A stretch of 64,000 bases of DNA from Schistocerca nitens (Eukaryota > Arthropoda > Insecta > Orthoptera > Acrididae): assembly GCF_023898315.1 (NCBI RefSeq), contig NC_064615.1:1186389413-1186453412 (forward strand), read 5' to 3'. The position numbers and the translations under genes are program-made. Of the stretch, positions 1 through 10,379 are shown one piece after another. The stretch's first letter is position 1. The number at the start of each line of letters is the position of its first letter. The notes beneath the pieces were generated by a model. The model was not told the DNA's origin. It searched no databases and was given only the letters and a program-made list of their open reading frames with translations.

Positions 1-903
1 CAAGACTGACCCAAAATATCGTTTTGGACAAGCCCTCTGCCTCCCCAAACTTGTCCTCTAAATGCTTAACATAAAATTGAGACTTTGTTGTCATGAAAGA
101 TTCCCCATCAGTTCTCAAACATACAAGGTACTGGGACAAATAAGATCTGCTGCCATCCTAAGGCTGACATTCCTCCCATGGTGTGGCCAGGGAGGGGAAC
201 AATTTAGGGTCATACTTATGTGCACTGAATTGAGCTCATGAATGCTTAGAGACTGCTGGTGTTTCACCACCAGCAAGAGATGATGGACTACACTTCATAG
301 CGTGTCATCTTCCCTGAAGCCACCCACTCCGATAAGGGGCCCTCCCCAAGGGTGCCACCCAACTGCAGCAAAGGCCACCTGGCAGGATGGCTGTTGCTCG
401 GAGTCCCGATGCCCCAGGTGGATGGGGATCTACCCCTTGGCATACGTGGGATGTTAATGGCGCAGGCATCAATGAGTGATCCCTGTGTGGACAGGGGGCT
501 ACAAACAACAGGGTACATGGCAGCCCCACCATAATGGACTGGCTACCATGCTGGATTTCAGGTGCAAAGAAGTCCATGGTCATTGTCAACGCAGAACAGA
601 AAGCGATAGTGCACGGTGGAAAATGCTCCCGGGAAGGTGTCCTCGCCCAATAGATGGAGAATGAGCAGGAGTGAAATGCGACGATGAGGAAGTGAACTAA
701 GGATCTCAATGCACGATGGACACAATGCACCATGTAAGGTGCCCTTCCCCAATTGACTTGCTCTTTGGGAAAATTTTGAAGAATGGAGGTCAAACCCGAC
801 AGGGGACCATAACATAAAGGCCGAAAGGTGTGAGAGTCCTTTTAGCCACTTCTTACAGCAGGCAGGAATACCTCGGGCCTATTCTAGTCCCCAGACTCAC
901 AGG
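1..903 (-). mobile_element. I-like LINE copy A1: 5' UTR and start of ORF1
   Basis: Read on the minus strand, about 240-903 is the 5' UTR of an I-clade-like non-LTR retrotransposon and 1-240 is the start of its gag-like ORF1. The ORF1 part carries the family signature KYDPKLFPSLATPW followed by QFYVKHLEDKFGEAE, matching the other copies at 1154-1741, 34867-35214 and 46160-46420. At least one in-frame stop is present. The 5' end near 903 matches the 5' ends of the copies at 2268 and 45531 (cctg then a g/c-rich run, then ttcctgcctg). The element runs off the left edge of the window. The 5' UTR has no useful ORF; short open frames across it are chance. Confidence 0.8.
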
Positions 904-2268
904 AGGCTAAGTGGGAAGTGCGCACATGGAGTATCTGGGTGCAGTGGACGACCGCAGTCTCAACATGTGGTGCTGGAAATGCAGCAGGAAGACACGTGCC
1001 CAAATTACCAGGACTTAAAGCACCGCATAGGGGGAGGGACATACGGTTTAACATCACAGTGGTAAACCGTCACCTTGACCTTTTCGAGCAATGAATCATC
1101 CCCAAAGACCAAGATAAGGGACCAGTAGCAACCCTGTTGTCTTTGTGTCCCCTTTAAACGTGCCGGATAAAATGAACATCCCGCCGTTCTAAATTGGCAC
1201 TTAGCTCGTTATCAGACTGCAAGAGGAGATCGCAATGGAAAATGATCCCCTGGACCAAGTTGAGGTTTTTATGGGGAGTAACGGACACAGGAATATCATC
1301 CAGCTTGTCACGGGTGAGTAACATTCGGGATTGGGCTGGGGATGCTGTCTGAATCAAGACTGCACCGTTCCGCATCTTGGACAGCGCAGTCACTTCCCCA
1401 AACTTATCCTCAAGGTGTTCAACGAAAAATTGAGGCTTCATAGGTAGAAAGGAGTCCCCGTCAGTTCTGCTACAGACTAAAAACTGAGGCAAATATGGCT
1501 CTCTCTGTTCTGTAGCCCTACGTTCCTCCCACGGTGTAGCAAGGGAGGGAAACGATTTAGGGTCATACCTGTCAGCATTGTATTCGATCGTGCCCTTCTT
1601 AGAGACTGCTGGTGCCGTACAGTCTCCATCAAGAGATGACTTATTCCGCTTCATTGCGGGTCGTCCGCCTCGATGCCACCCACTCCGATCAGGTGCTCTC
1701 CCCATAGGTGCCACCCAGCCACAGCAAAGGTCAACTGACACGATGGCCGTTGCCAGAAGTCCTGGTGCCCCAGGAAGACGGGCATCGACTACTCGGCATA
1801 CGTGGGGAGTTTACAGCTCAGGTATCGGCAGTGCGATCCCTGTGTTTTCAGGAGGCTACCACCAAATGGGTACACGATGGCGCCATCACAATAGAGTGGC
1901 TACCGTGCTGGATATTAGGCGCAGAGAAACCCAATATTGTCATGGGGGCGAAAGAGGACAGGAGACAATGGAAGAAGTTGACACACCCCAGAAAGTGTCC
2001 TCACCCAAATAGTTGAATAGCAGGTGGAGATGCAAAGCCATGACAAGAGATTCAGGAGATCTAATGTAAGGGCACTATAGATAACTCGTGCACCACGTAA
2101 GGTGTCCTTCCCCATATGGCCCGCACTTCTGTAGAATTTTGAAAGTGGCAGGTCAAACCATAGAATGGGATCTGAACTCATAGGGCCAAAAAGTGAGAGA
2201 CTCCTTTTAGTCACCTCTTACGACAGGCAGGAATACATCGGGCCTATTCCAACCCCCGGATCTGCAGG
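904..2268 (-). mobile_element. I-like LINE copy A2: 5' UTR and ORF1, cut off after the zinc knuckle
   Basis: A second copy of the same family lies on the same strand: 5' UTR about 1745-2268, ORF1 N-terminal part 1154-1741 (195 codons open), and the C-terminal zinc-knuckle region about 906-1060 in another frame. The knuckle is decayed: the Trp-Lys after the second Cys has become Trp-stop, and another stop follows the SSTTC stretch. Sequence then jumps directly to the 5' end of copy A1. ORF1 of I-clade elements encodes an RNA-binding nucleocapsid-like protein. The 5' end near 2268 interrupts Penelope-like sequence, so this copy inserted there. Confidence 0.8.
1154..1741 (-). pseudogene. I-like LINE ORF1 (gag-like), N-terminal part
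   Basis: A 195-codon open stretch on the minus strand. The first ~30 codons are translated 5' UTR; the real ORF1 probably starts at the MKRNKSSLDGDCTAP methionine. Signature blocks in order: YDPKSFPSLATPWEERR, QFFVEHLEDKFGEVTALSKM, GAVLIQTASP, LVQGIIFHCDLLLQSD. The frame closes before the CCHC knuckle, which continues in a shifted frame down to about 906, so it cannot make a whole ORF1 protein. The same blocks recur in copies C (45531-51213) and D (34615-38760). No enzymatic role is expected; the family function is RNA binding. Confidence 0.8.
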
Positions 2269-2284
2269 GGGACTCAAAGTTGGC

Positions 2285-3600
2285 ATTTAAAATGCCAGTC
2301 TTCTGTAAAATGACAGAGCGTGACACGAGAAAAAGCGGCGCTATGAAGAAAATGATGGCAAGAATGAAATCAAAGAAATGGAAATGGACATGGACACCCC
2401 CCCCCCCCCCAGTAGATACAGGTGACAGGCAATTGAAGTTAGCAAACCACAGGCAAAGCAGACAGGAAGTTGGCACAACTAGTACTGAGTTGACTCAGAA
2501 ATTAAGTACGTGACAGCACAAGAAGGTAAGGGAATGTCTACCAGAACCAAAATCTGGAATCACTGGTATGAAAAACAGCTAACAATGTAAAGTACTTTGT
2601 CACACTGACAGTATCACATACAATGGTAAGTTTGAACTCGTGGAGCACATTTGTGCAAGGAAGTAAAAAGTGAAGTACAACAGCAAAACATTACAAAACA
2701 CCAGTAAAAGATCTACAGAAAGGTGCATGGAACCACATCTACAACCCAACAAAATTAAGAGTGGCCTGCTTAAAATGCATTCAACTAACAAAAATTGTGG
2801 AAAACTATAACATCATACTACCACCCAAATATTATATTATTTTACAATGGGAAGTCATGCACTTCAATTATGCAAAAGGTTAAAGATAACTTGCGAACGA
2901 AAATCGAAAAGTAAAGTCACCAGTGTATTGGCATAAAAAACAGATAGAACCTACATCCTAAAACGGAAAACAGTCATACGAGATCAAAAACTGGGATAGC
3001 CAGTCCTTAGAACAATACACTTAACAAAAATATAAACTACTATACACTGCCAATGGGTGGACACTTTTTTTATGCTAAAGCATGAAGTAGGATAAATAGT
3101 AATACAACTACACGAAAAATAACTAAAAAACACTGTACTAAATACGAAGTGAAAATTGGGCTACCACATTATGGAGAACACACAGCAAAATATATTTCTA
3201 ATTGAAAAAAAAAATCATAATATAATATAAAATCCATGCAAAGAAAACATCCAAAGGGATCCTAAAATGAATACTGCCGTATCAGTTCTGAATCGCAACC
3301 TGCATATTAATGACTACAAGCGGGAAATAGCAAAACGCCATTAGCTGCAGAGGGAACAGATATCGTAACTATTATCCCCATCCTTCCCTAATCCAATGAG
3401 ACTGATGACCTTGCTGTTCGGTCTCTTCCCCCAAATCGACTCAATCAATCCCAATCCATGTTCTGTACAAACAATCAAAATTTGAGGAAAGGTCATGATG
3501 CCTTAATTCTACCTTCCCATTATGTGTGAACTCCAGGTCAGTTCGGAGGCATTTCATTATTTCCACCTCTTCTAAAATATTCAGCAGGTGGGTTGGATGG
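2285..3600 (-). mobile_element. Penelope-like element, 3' part (left inverted arm)
   Basis: Minus-strand sequence from about 3600 down to 2285 aligns by eye, segment after segment, with plus-strand 5280-6900. Shared landmarks include the protein tail HLLNILEEVEIMKCLRTD (minus) against HLLHILDEVEIMKCLKTN (plus), ctgtttttcataccagtga, and the cctgtggttt block near the outer end. The protein tail resembles what follows the GIY-YIG endonuclease in Penelope-like elements, and the rest is non-coding 3' sequence. It is cut at about 2285 by I-like copy A2 and interrupted at 3376-3457 by a SINE fragment. Family assignment rests on the neighbouring GIY-YIG-like motif at 4940-5200. Confidence 0.55.
3376..3457 (-). 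repeat. SINE 3'-part fragment
   Basis: Plus-strand text reads ccccatccttccctaatcc ... gtctcttcccccaaatcgac. I recognise it as part of a dispersed locust-type SINE lying in reverse orientation. It interrupts the left Penelope-like arm: the equivalent place in the right arm (just after 5415) lacks it. No promoter boxes remain. Identification is from memory of the repeat. Confidence 0.5.
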
Positions 3601-3659
3601 TTGGTTTGTGGGGACTGAAGGGTCCAGACTACAACGCTATAAGTCACTTCAGCAGATGG

Positions 3660-4940
3660 GCTTTTCCCCAATGTAAAATATGAAAAAGAGTTCAACAACA
3701 TAAAATGGGGCAAGATGTTTGAAATTCTGAGAAAAGGTGGGGTAAGCTACAGGGACAGATGGGTAATATATAATATGTACAAGAACCAAGAGGGAGCAAT
3801 AAGCATGAGAGATCACGGATGAAATGCTCTGATTAAACAACGTGTCACACAGATATGCAGTCTTTTGTCCCTAGTGTACAATCTATACACCAAAGAAGCA
3901 ATGAGGGAAATAAAAGAAAGATTCAACTGTGGGATTAAAATTCAGCCTGAAAGGATATTAATGATAAAGATTTCTTGAAGACATTGCTATCCTCAGTGAA
4001 AGTGAAGAAGAATTACAGGCTCTGTTGAACAAAATAAACAGTTTAATGGGTACAAAATATACACTGAGACTAAATCAAAGATGGACGACAGTAATGAGAG
4101 AAGTAGCAGAAATGAGAACAGTGAGAGACTTAACATCAGGACTGGTGATCACGAAGTGGATGAAGTAAGGAATTCTGCTATCGAGGCAGCAAAATAACCC
4201 ACTATGGACAGAGCAAGGAGAACTTAAAAAGCAGACTAGTACTGGAAAAGGGTATTCCTCGCCAAGAGAAGTCTACTAGTATCAAACACAGACCTTAATG
4301 TCCGCCCCCGGAAGCCAAGTGGTCAGCGCAACACAATGTCAATCCTGGACCGGGTTCGATTCCCGGCTGGGTCGGAGATTTTCTCCGCTCAGGGATTGGG
4401 TGTTGTGTTGTCCTAATCATTATCATTTCATCTCCATCGACGTGCAAGTCGCCAAAGTGGCGTCAAATCGAAATACTTGCACTCTGCGAATGGTCTACCC
4501 GACGGGAGGCCATAGTCGCACAACATTTACAGGCCTTAATTTGAGGAAGAAATTTCTGAGAATGTACATTTGTACATTGTATGATATAGAAACATGGACT
4601 GTGGGGAACCTAGAATGGAAGATAACTGAAGATTTTGAGATGTGATGCTACAGAAGAATGTTGAAAATTTGGTGGACTAATAAGGTAAGGATGAGGTGGT
4701 TCTCCACAGAATCGGCAAGGAAAGGAATATGTGGAAAACACTGACAAGAAGAAGGGGCAGGATGATAGGGCATGTGTTGAGACATCAGGGTACTAGAGGG
4801 AGCTGTAGAGGGTAAAAACTGTAGGGAAAGATAGAAACTGGAATACATCCAGCAAATAATTAAGCACATAGGTTGCAAGTGCTACTTTGAGATGGAAAAG
4901 TTGACAAAGGACAGGAGTTCGTGACGGGCAATGTTGATTC
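3660..4940 (+). mobile_element. RTE-like LINE fragment (reverse transcriptase to C-terminus), decayed, split by a SINE
   Basis: Plus-strand reading frames with many stops match the better-preserved RTE-like copy at 59473-60754. Blocks in order: FNNIKWGKMFEILRKGGVSY, VYNLYTKEAMREIKERF, then after the SINE DIETWTVGN, CYRRMLKIWWTNKV, GAVEGKNCRER. These belong to the RT palm and the long C-terminal domain of the CFDP2/BovB-type retrotransposon lineage. A SINE with its own TSD interrupts it at 4300-4528. It is much more diverged than the copies at 54.9-60.8 kb, so it is older or from another subfamily. Confidence 0.7.
4300..4528 (+). repeat. tRNA-derived SINE with target-site duplication
   Basis: The 5' part looks like a tRNA: an A-box-like agccaagtggtcagcg and a B-box-like gggttcgattcccggctggg. 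It is followed by the body cggagattttctccgctcag ... caagtcgccaaagtggcgtc ... cccgacgggaggcc typical of a locust SINE family. Flanks acagaccttaat (4288-4299) and acaggccttaat (4529-4540) match at 11 of 12 bases, giving a TSD. The target is the RTE-like fragment, which continues on both sides. Confidence 0.85.
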
Positions 4941-5200
4941 AAACGGAAGGCTGACGATTACAAAAAATCAGATTTTTGGAAATATTCGTAATAGTGTGTC
5001 CCTCCATACATAAATGTACACTGAACACTGTTTTTGAATTTGTCTGATCAGCATGCTCTTTAAATCTAACATTAAAGCTTCTCTCCATCTGACCAACATA
5101 TTTTAACAGGCAAAAATCACAATGAATACTACAAATACCTGTGCCCTTAAAAAGGTCTGATTCCGTAACCTCCTTATGTCTAATGGAGGTATGAAAAAGG
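4940..5200 (-). pseudogene. Penelope-like GIY-YIG endonuclease remnant
   Basis: Minus-strand frame within 4939-5430. Key stretch: GICSIHCDFCLLKYVGQ, then RSFNVRFKEHADQ and HLCMEGHTITNISKN. The pattern GI(Y)-(x)10-11-YVG with a downstream Arg...Glu-His matches the GIY-YIG fold used by Penelope-like retroelements; the first tyrosine is Cys here. In this family the domain nicks target DNA for reverse transcription. No RT domain is visible upstream: the frame beyond about 5200 runs over a different, oppositely oriented copy. I read it as a fragment, not a gene. A GIY-YIG domain of another origin is possible but less likely. Confidence 0.55.
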
Positions 5201-5204
5201 CAGG

Positions 5205-7115
5205 TGTCATGCCATTTATGACTGGAAGGACACACTATTATGAATATTTCTAAAAATTTATATATTTTACATCCAAAACCTACAGGCCATTTACTGCATA
5301 TTTTAGATGAGGTAGAAATAATGAAATGCCTCAAAACTAATCCAGAGTTCACATTTATTGCGCACTTAAAACTACACCATGTCCTTTTGGCTAATTCTGA
5401 CTGTTTGTACAGAACACACGAGAGATCCACCTCGACACAAAACGGGTAGGCTGTCCATTCCGTCTGCGGTTCACGGCATTTTGCTGTTCGCCACTTGTAG
5501 TTGTTAATGTGCAGGTTTCATAAAAATACTATGGTAACATTCATTTCAGACCCCCTATGAGATGTTTGCATTACATAGATTTCATATTTTCCACTGTTTT
5601 TCCAGTTAAAAAAATTTGTACTATGTGGTTTTTTGAATGTGGTGGCCCAATTGTTGCTTTCTATTTAGTGTATTATTTTTACGTTACTTTTGACTTCGTT
5701 TTGACCGTGTGCTACTTCACATTTCAGCATAAAAAAGTGTTGATACATTTGGTGTCTACAGAAGTTCATATTTTTCTTAAGTGTACTTATCCACCCACCG
5801 CCTCAGACTGTATGCCCAGGGACCTCAATACATGGGAATGAAAAATTGTAATAAATTAAAAGGGAACAAGTTGATGCAGATGAATTTAGGTTCATTTAAA
5901 AGAAAGCTATATGAGGTACTGACACTGAAGTGTTATTACTCAGTGGATGAATTCATGCGGGACAAACTGGAAATTTGAGCTGGGTACAATGTGTTATCCT
6001 TATAGTGTCATTATTTATTATAGTGCTATTATTTATTAATGTAAAAATCATTGCAATTGTTTTATAAATTTTTGACATGTCTCTTATACGCAAAACAAAT
6101 TGATTGCAAATGTACATCATGAGATGTATAAAACACAATTCACAATTCTAAGGACTGGCTAGCCCACTTTTTGATTTTGTATGACTTTTAGGATACAAGT
6201 CCTATCTGATCTTTTTAAAGAGGTTATCTTTCAGCCTCTGTGCTTTATACTGGTATACTGGCTACTTTATTTTTAGTTTTTCCTTTGCAAGTTATCTTTA
6301 GCTCTTTGCATGTTTACACTGATTTCACATTGTCATACAATATGCTAATTGCAAGTACCCTATTACTGTTTTCCACACTCATCATTACATTTATTGCACT
6401 TTAAACCCACCACTCTGGTGTTTGCTGGTTTTTAATATGTGGTTCCATGTTGAACATGTTTGTACATTTCTGAAGTACACTATTTGTCAATTATACTGTT
6501 TTTCATACCAGTGAATCCAGATTTTAGTTCTGTATAGATGTTCCCCATCTTCTTGTGCTGCCATGTAGTTAATTTCTTGGTAGGGTTTAGTCTTACCACT
6601 TCTTACGGATGTCTACAGCCACTGGGCTGCAACATTGAGCCTCCAGTTCCACATACACATGCCTGGGTGGTCTTGTGTGGACATGATCCGTGCATTCAGT
6701 ATGAGCTGAGCCAATGTCCTGGCCATTTCACCTGTGGTTTACTCACTGCAGTTGTTAGTAAGCTGAATCTACTGGGAGATTCTTGTCCATTTCTGTGGAT
6801 TTGGTACTTACTATCTTTTTTTTGTGGTAAGGTTTCATTTTGCCTCATGTTCTCTGTCATTTTGTGGATGACAGGTGCGTATTTTACTAAAAGTACAGGA
6901 ACAAAGCTAGGGATGTCTTATTGATTCTCATGGAGATCTAATCACAAATTAAGGTCCTCGACCCTCACCTGATAACTAACACAGCAGCACTGATACAGTC
7001 AAGTTAAGGTTAGTTCTCATTATAAACTTTGTATCATGTGTTTTTCACCTGAAGATAAGCCTTTATGTTCATGACACTAGTTGTGACAGAGTGATTAATA
7101 AATCAATTTCTGGCA
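5205..7115 (+). mobile_element. Penelope-like element, 3' part (right inverted arm)
   Basis: Starts in the middle of the EN domain (LEGHTIMNISKN at about 5225-5260), continues through HLLHILDEVEIMKCLKTN, then long non-coding 3' sequence matching the left arm. It probably ends near 7115, shortly after a cacctgaagataagcc...aataaatcaattt stretch that looks like a retroelement 3' end. A LINE tail is inserted at 5788-6140: the left arm lacks it, and the arms realign across the gap (ttaagtgta | ttctaaggactggct). Long open frames at 5557-5841 and 6538-6924 are chance frames in this sequence. Confidence 0.5.
5788..6140 (+). mobile_element. 3' tail of a Jockey/CR1-like LINE
   Basis: An open frame ends in FKRKLYEVLTLKCYYSVDEF followed by MRDKLEI and a stop at about 5978, then about 160 bp of AT-rich 3' UTR. 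The ending (small helix, paired aromatics, S-V-D-E-F-M) resembles the C-termini of a LINE family; a sister tail ending YYSEEDFMRDEV lies at 58150-58240. It is inserted in the right Penelope-like arm. The lineage cannot be fixed from the tail alone. Confidence 0.55.
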
Positions 7116-7629
7116 GCTGTTGCAATTTTTATCAGCTGAAATTTTGTAACAAGCTGCTGTAAAGACAAAAGAAACCAAATGATAACTGTGATAATAAGTG
7201 TTTAATGGAACTCACTATGACTGATATCCCCAAAGATAGATTTAAAACATTGGCGTAAATTGGAAACATGGCAAAAGATCTAGAAGAAAGATGGAGTAAA
7301 TTTTCTGGAAACTCGAGTGTGAACAATGACGACACAAAAACCAACAACTTACTAGCCTTTGAAAGTGTTTTCGAGCCAGCTCATGGCACGAGTCACACAG
7401 TTGAGTCCTCATTTATTCTATTTATGTGATTGCATTGGGTATATATGAACAATATATATTGTACATGTACATGTGTGCAGCAAGCACAGAGTGTAATGAG
7501 GCAATTTCATCTCAAATCATACAGAACATTTCATCTCATGATCAGGAATTTCTCTGAAAAAAATATATGTTAGACCTCTATATCATGTGTGTTAGGAAAT
7601 AACAACAAAAATAATCAATTTTTGAAAAA
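7116..7629. other. Unassigned AT-rich stretch
   Basis: I see no conserved coding motif, RNA gene or repeat structure that I recognise here. Short open frames lack any family resemblance. It is probably intronic or old TE sequence. Confidence 0.4.
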
Positions 7630-8207
7630 TACAAGTAATTGGATACATAAAAGAATCTACTCACCAAAAGGTGATGGGAGAAAATACAAATAAAAAGGTA
7701 TTATAGTTTGCATGCTTTCGAAGCCAGTGGCTCCTTCTTCTGGCAGAAGGGTTGAAGGTGAAGGAAGAGGGGTGAAAGAAAAGGACTGCTGAGGTTTAGA
7801 AAATGGGTTAGGTTTGGGAAAGTTGCCCAGAACCCCATGTCATTGGAGGCTCACCAAATGGGATTAGAAGGAAAAGACTGATTGTTGGGGACTGCACCCG
7901 ACAGGATTTGAAAGCCCGACAGCATAATAGGCAATACTATTTTGCTGCTAAAACATTGTACACATGTAAATAAGAGCAGAAAGCTAAGTGGATTCCATGT
8001 AAGCATGACTACCACCAAATTATCAGTTAGCATGAGTGGTTGTAAGCAGAGTGTGTATACTGGTAACAAATAATATCCTGTTGCAGAGCATGCTCTACAA
8101 CATGACAGTCACTACCTCGGTACCTGTTTCACAACAAGTGCCATCTGTTTTCTTCTCCCAGACACCAGTTTCTAACAACCCAGCAGGTGGGAACTAGCGC
8201 TATAATA

Positions 8208-9485
8208 CAAGGGCTGTTCAATAAAGAATTATCATAATTTTTTATGGTCATAATTTCTCACACTAAAATTTAATTTTATGATATTCTGTTAACTTTATGT
8301 GCAACAAACACGGCGTAGCAGTTTCATGGTTGGGACTCCTGGTTCCTGCCTGTGAGAAGCAGGCAAAGTCAGACAAGTTCAGTATCACCTACCACTGCAA
8401 TGGAGGTAACACGTGAGGAACAATACGCTGCTTTGAAATTCTGCTTTCATTTCAACAAATCTTCAGCTGAGGCCTATACAATGTTACAGGAGGCCTATGG
8501 AGAATCTGTTCTTCCCTACAGCACAGCTCGAAGGTGGTTTAAAATGTTTAAAGAGGGGAGACAATTAATTTCAAAGCAAGGTGGACCCAGTGCTACAGTT
8601 ACTGCTCTTAAGGAAGAAAACATCAACACTGCCGCTGTCACTGTGAGAGAGGATCGATGAATTTCCTTAATATCACCTTCTGAAACCACACGTTGGTGAC
8701 AGAAAAATTATGCATGAAACGTGTTTATGCACGATGGGTTCCAAGATTGTCAATTCCCAAACAAAAGGACACTCGCATGCAGGTCTGCATGCAGTTGAAG
8801 TTGATGTTAGAGGAAGATCCTGAGTTTCTTTCAAATGTAATCACTGCTGATGAAACTTGACTACATCATTTTGATCCTGAGAGCAAAAAGCAAAGCTCAG
8901 TGTGGAAATCTCCTTCATCAGCAACCCCCAAAAAAGCAAAAGTGGTTGCTTCTGCTGGGAAAGTTCTGGTCATCTCATTCTTTGATATTCATGGAATGGT
9001 TTATCAGCATGTTGTACCAGCGCACTCATCAGTATGGACAATACTACACGGATGTGCTTAAAACATTGCAAGCTCTCATCAGGTGCAAAAGACCACATTT
9101 CCATGAAGCAGGCTGGATGCTGCACCACAATAATGCGTGGCCGCATATTGCCAATGTTGTTGTTGAGTATCTTGCAAAAATCAATGTGAAGTTCATCCCT
9201 CACCCTCCCTATAGTCCGGATTTAGCCCCATGTGACTTTTTTCTGTTCCCAAAGATAAAGAAACGCATTCGTGGGAGGCATTATCAATCATTAAAAGCAG
9301 TGGTGAAGTTTGCAGAGGCGATAGACTGGCAGAAATGCTGGACAAGTGCATTGCATTTATTGGAGACCAGTTTGAGAAGGACCATCAAAGTTATGAGGAT
9401 AAGTAGAGGTATGTTGTAAAAATAATAAATAAATAAATAAAATAATAATAATAATTTATGATCATTCTTTATTGAACGGCCCTCA
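8208..9485 (+). mobile_element. mariner DNA transposon, complete ends, dead transposase
   Basis: The element is 1278 bp, bounded by TA (8206-8207 and 9486-9487), the mariner TSD. The inverted termini are caagggctgttcaataaag at the left and, on the minus strand, tgagggccgttcaataaag at the right; similarity extends about 30 bp. The size is right for mariner (about 1.3 kb). It carries a transposase reading frame with at least one stop and a frameshift, described separately. It lies between the arms of the foldback repeat, so it inserted after that repeat. Confidence 0.93.
8352..9419 (+). pseudogene. mariner transposase pseudogene
   Basis: N-terminal HTH domain at 8401-8660: REEQYAALKFCFHFNKSSAE, AYGESVLPYSTARRWFKMFK, then a stop. 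Catalytic domain: ADET-stop-LHHFDPESKKQS at about 8848-8905 (a Trp codon became TGA), VVASAGKVLVISFFDIHG, then a frame change near 9010. The second frame holds WMLHHNNAWPHIA and HPPYSPDLAPCDFFLFPK. In mariner the catalytic triad is D,D34D; the second aspartate (HDN) is Asn here, codon 9129-9131. The third (PCDFF) is kept. With stop, frameshift and lost metal ligand it cannot transpose. It would have cut and pasted mariner DNA in the nucleus. Confidence 0.92.
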
Positions 9486-9865
9486 TATGTCATCGGTTCT
9501 TGCCATCCACTTGGCCTTAATTTATGTTAATGTCGTCCGACTCAGCTTTTCTTCATAGTAACTATTCCTTTCTTCACTCTGTTTTAGTTTTCTGTGTCTT
9601 TTATTTTCTGACGTGTCTATTTTTCGCCGTCCCCCTCCCATCTCCATCACACACAAAGCACTTCACTTTCTACTCTTATTAACTTGTGCACAATATTTCA
9701 GCAGTAATCTATGTCTTGCCTATTGCCCCATCTTTCACCTTTAAGCTCTCAGTGCAAACCCCAAGTCAGTCTTTCCTTCTCATCCCATCCTCAACATCTT
9801 CCCTGACCCAAGATTCGGTGTGGCCTTTCAGTGAGTAGATTTTTTATCTATCCAATAACTTATCT

Positions 9866-10379
9866 GTTGAGAAAGAAATAAAATATTTTCATTTTAGCTT
9901 GGTTTTTGTAAATTGTACAGCCCACTGAAAATGTATATTTTGTAAATAACTCTTAAAACAGTAGAGATCTTTTAACTTACAAATTTATGAAGAAAATATT
10001 GGCTACTTAAATTCTTTCTAGTTTGGAAAGTCAAGGAATGCTAAGTTCCTTGTTATATTAGCGGATACAACTGATATAATTATAAAAAATATCTTCTCTG
10101 CTCCAGATATCTGTATTATATAAATATTCATTAATAAACATTTAAAAAATTGCATTTTTAGGAGTTTTTACAAATTATTTACTTCAAAACCCCATTATGA
10201 AAATTGCAAATATATTGTTTGGTTTATGGGGGCAATATTTTTCTGTGTAAAGTGTTAGAGATTTTTCAACATTCTGCATAATTCACATTATTGAATTTCT
10301 AGTGTAAAATATGCATGTTGGCAGTTGGCAACACTGTTTCAAGCTCCCTTGATAAAAGAAGGTGATGTTTAAGAAAAGT
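9866..10379. other. AT-rich unassigned stretch
   Basis: Very AT-rich with many short A/T runs; no coding motif or clear repeat boundary seen. Confidence 0.4.

Larger units (their letters stand above)
7630..9865. mobile_element. Foldback-type repeat with terminal inverted arms, split by mariner
   Basis: The left terminus (about 7632: taattggatacataaaaga, then atctactcacc) and the right terminus (about 9820-9864) are inverted copies. On the minus strand the right end reads ttattggatagataaaaaatctactcac. The resemblance continues inward: both arms contain an aggaaagactgat block, a gcaatag/ataggcaa block and a ttgtacacatgtaaataagag-like block in opposite orientation. The left arm spans 7632-8207 and the right 9488-9864. 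I recall this as a dispersed locust repeat but cannot name a superfamily. No protein is encoded by the repeat itself. Confidence 0.55.

Noticed and set aside
288-815. Several overlapping ORFs of 60-162 codons on both strands
   Set aside because: They fall in the LINE 5' UTR, which is GC-richer and so has few stops; no protein motif, and the same region in copies C and D is not conserved as protein.
4310-4375. Functional tRNA gene
   Set aside because: The tRNA-like head of a SINE; anticodon arm does not fold convincingly and a SINE body follows.
5557-5841. 94-codon ORF with hydrophobic, membrane-like composition
   Set aside because: The sequence aligns with the non-coding 3' part of the left Penelope-like arm, where the frame is not kept.
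6538-6924. 128-codon ORF with hydrophobic stretches
   Set aside because: Homologous to non-coding sequence at 2285-2510 (minus), where the frame is broken; chance ORF.
7010-7115. Hammerhead ribozyme at the presumed Penelope-like 3' end
   Set aside because: I looked for a CUGAUGA...GAAA core near cacctgaagataagcc but the spacing and helices do not fit.
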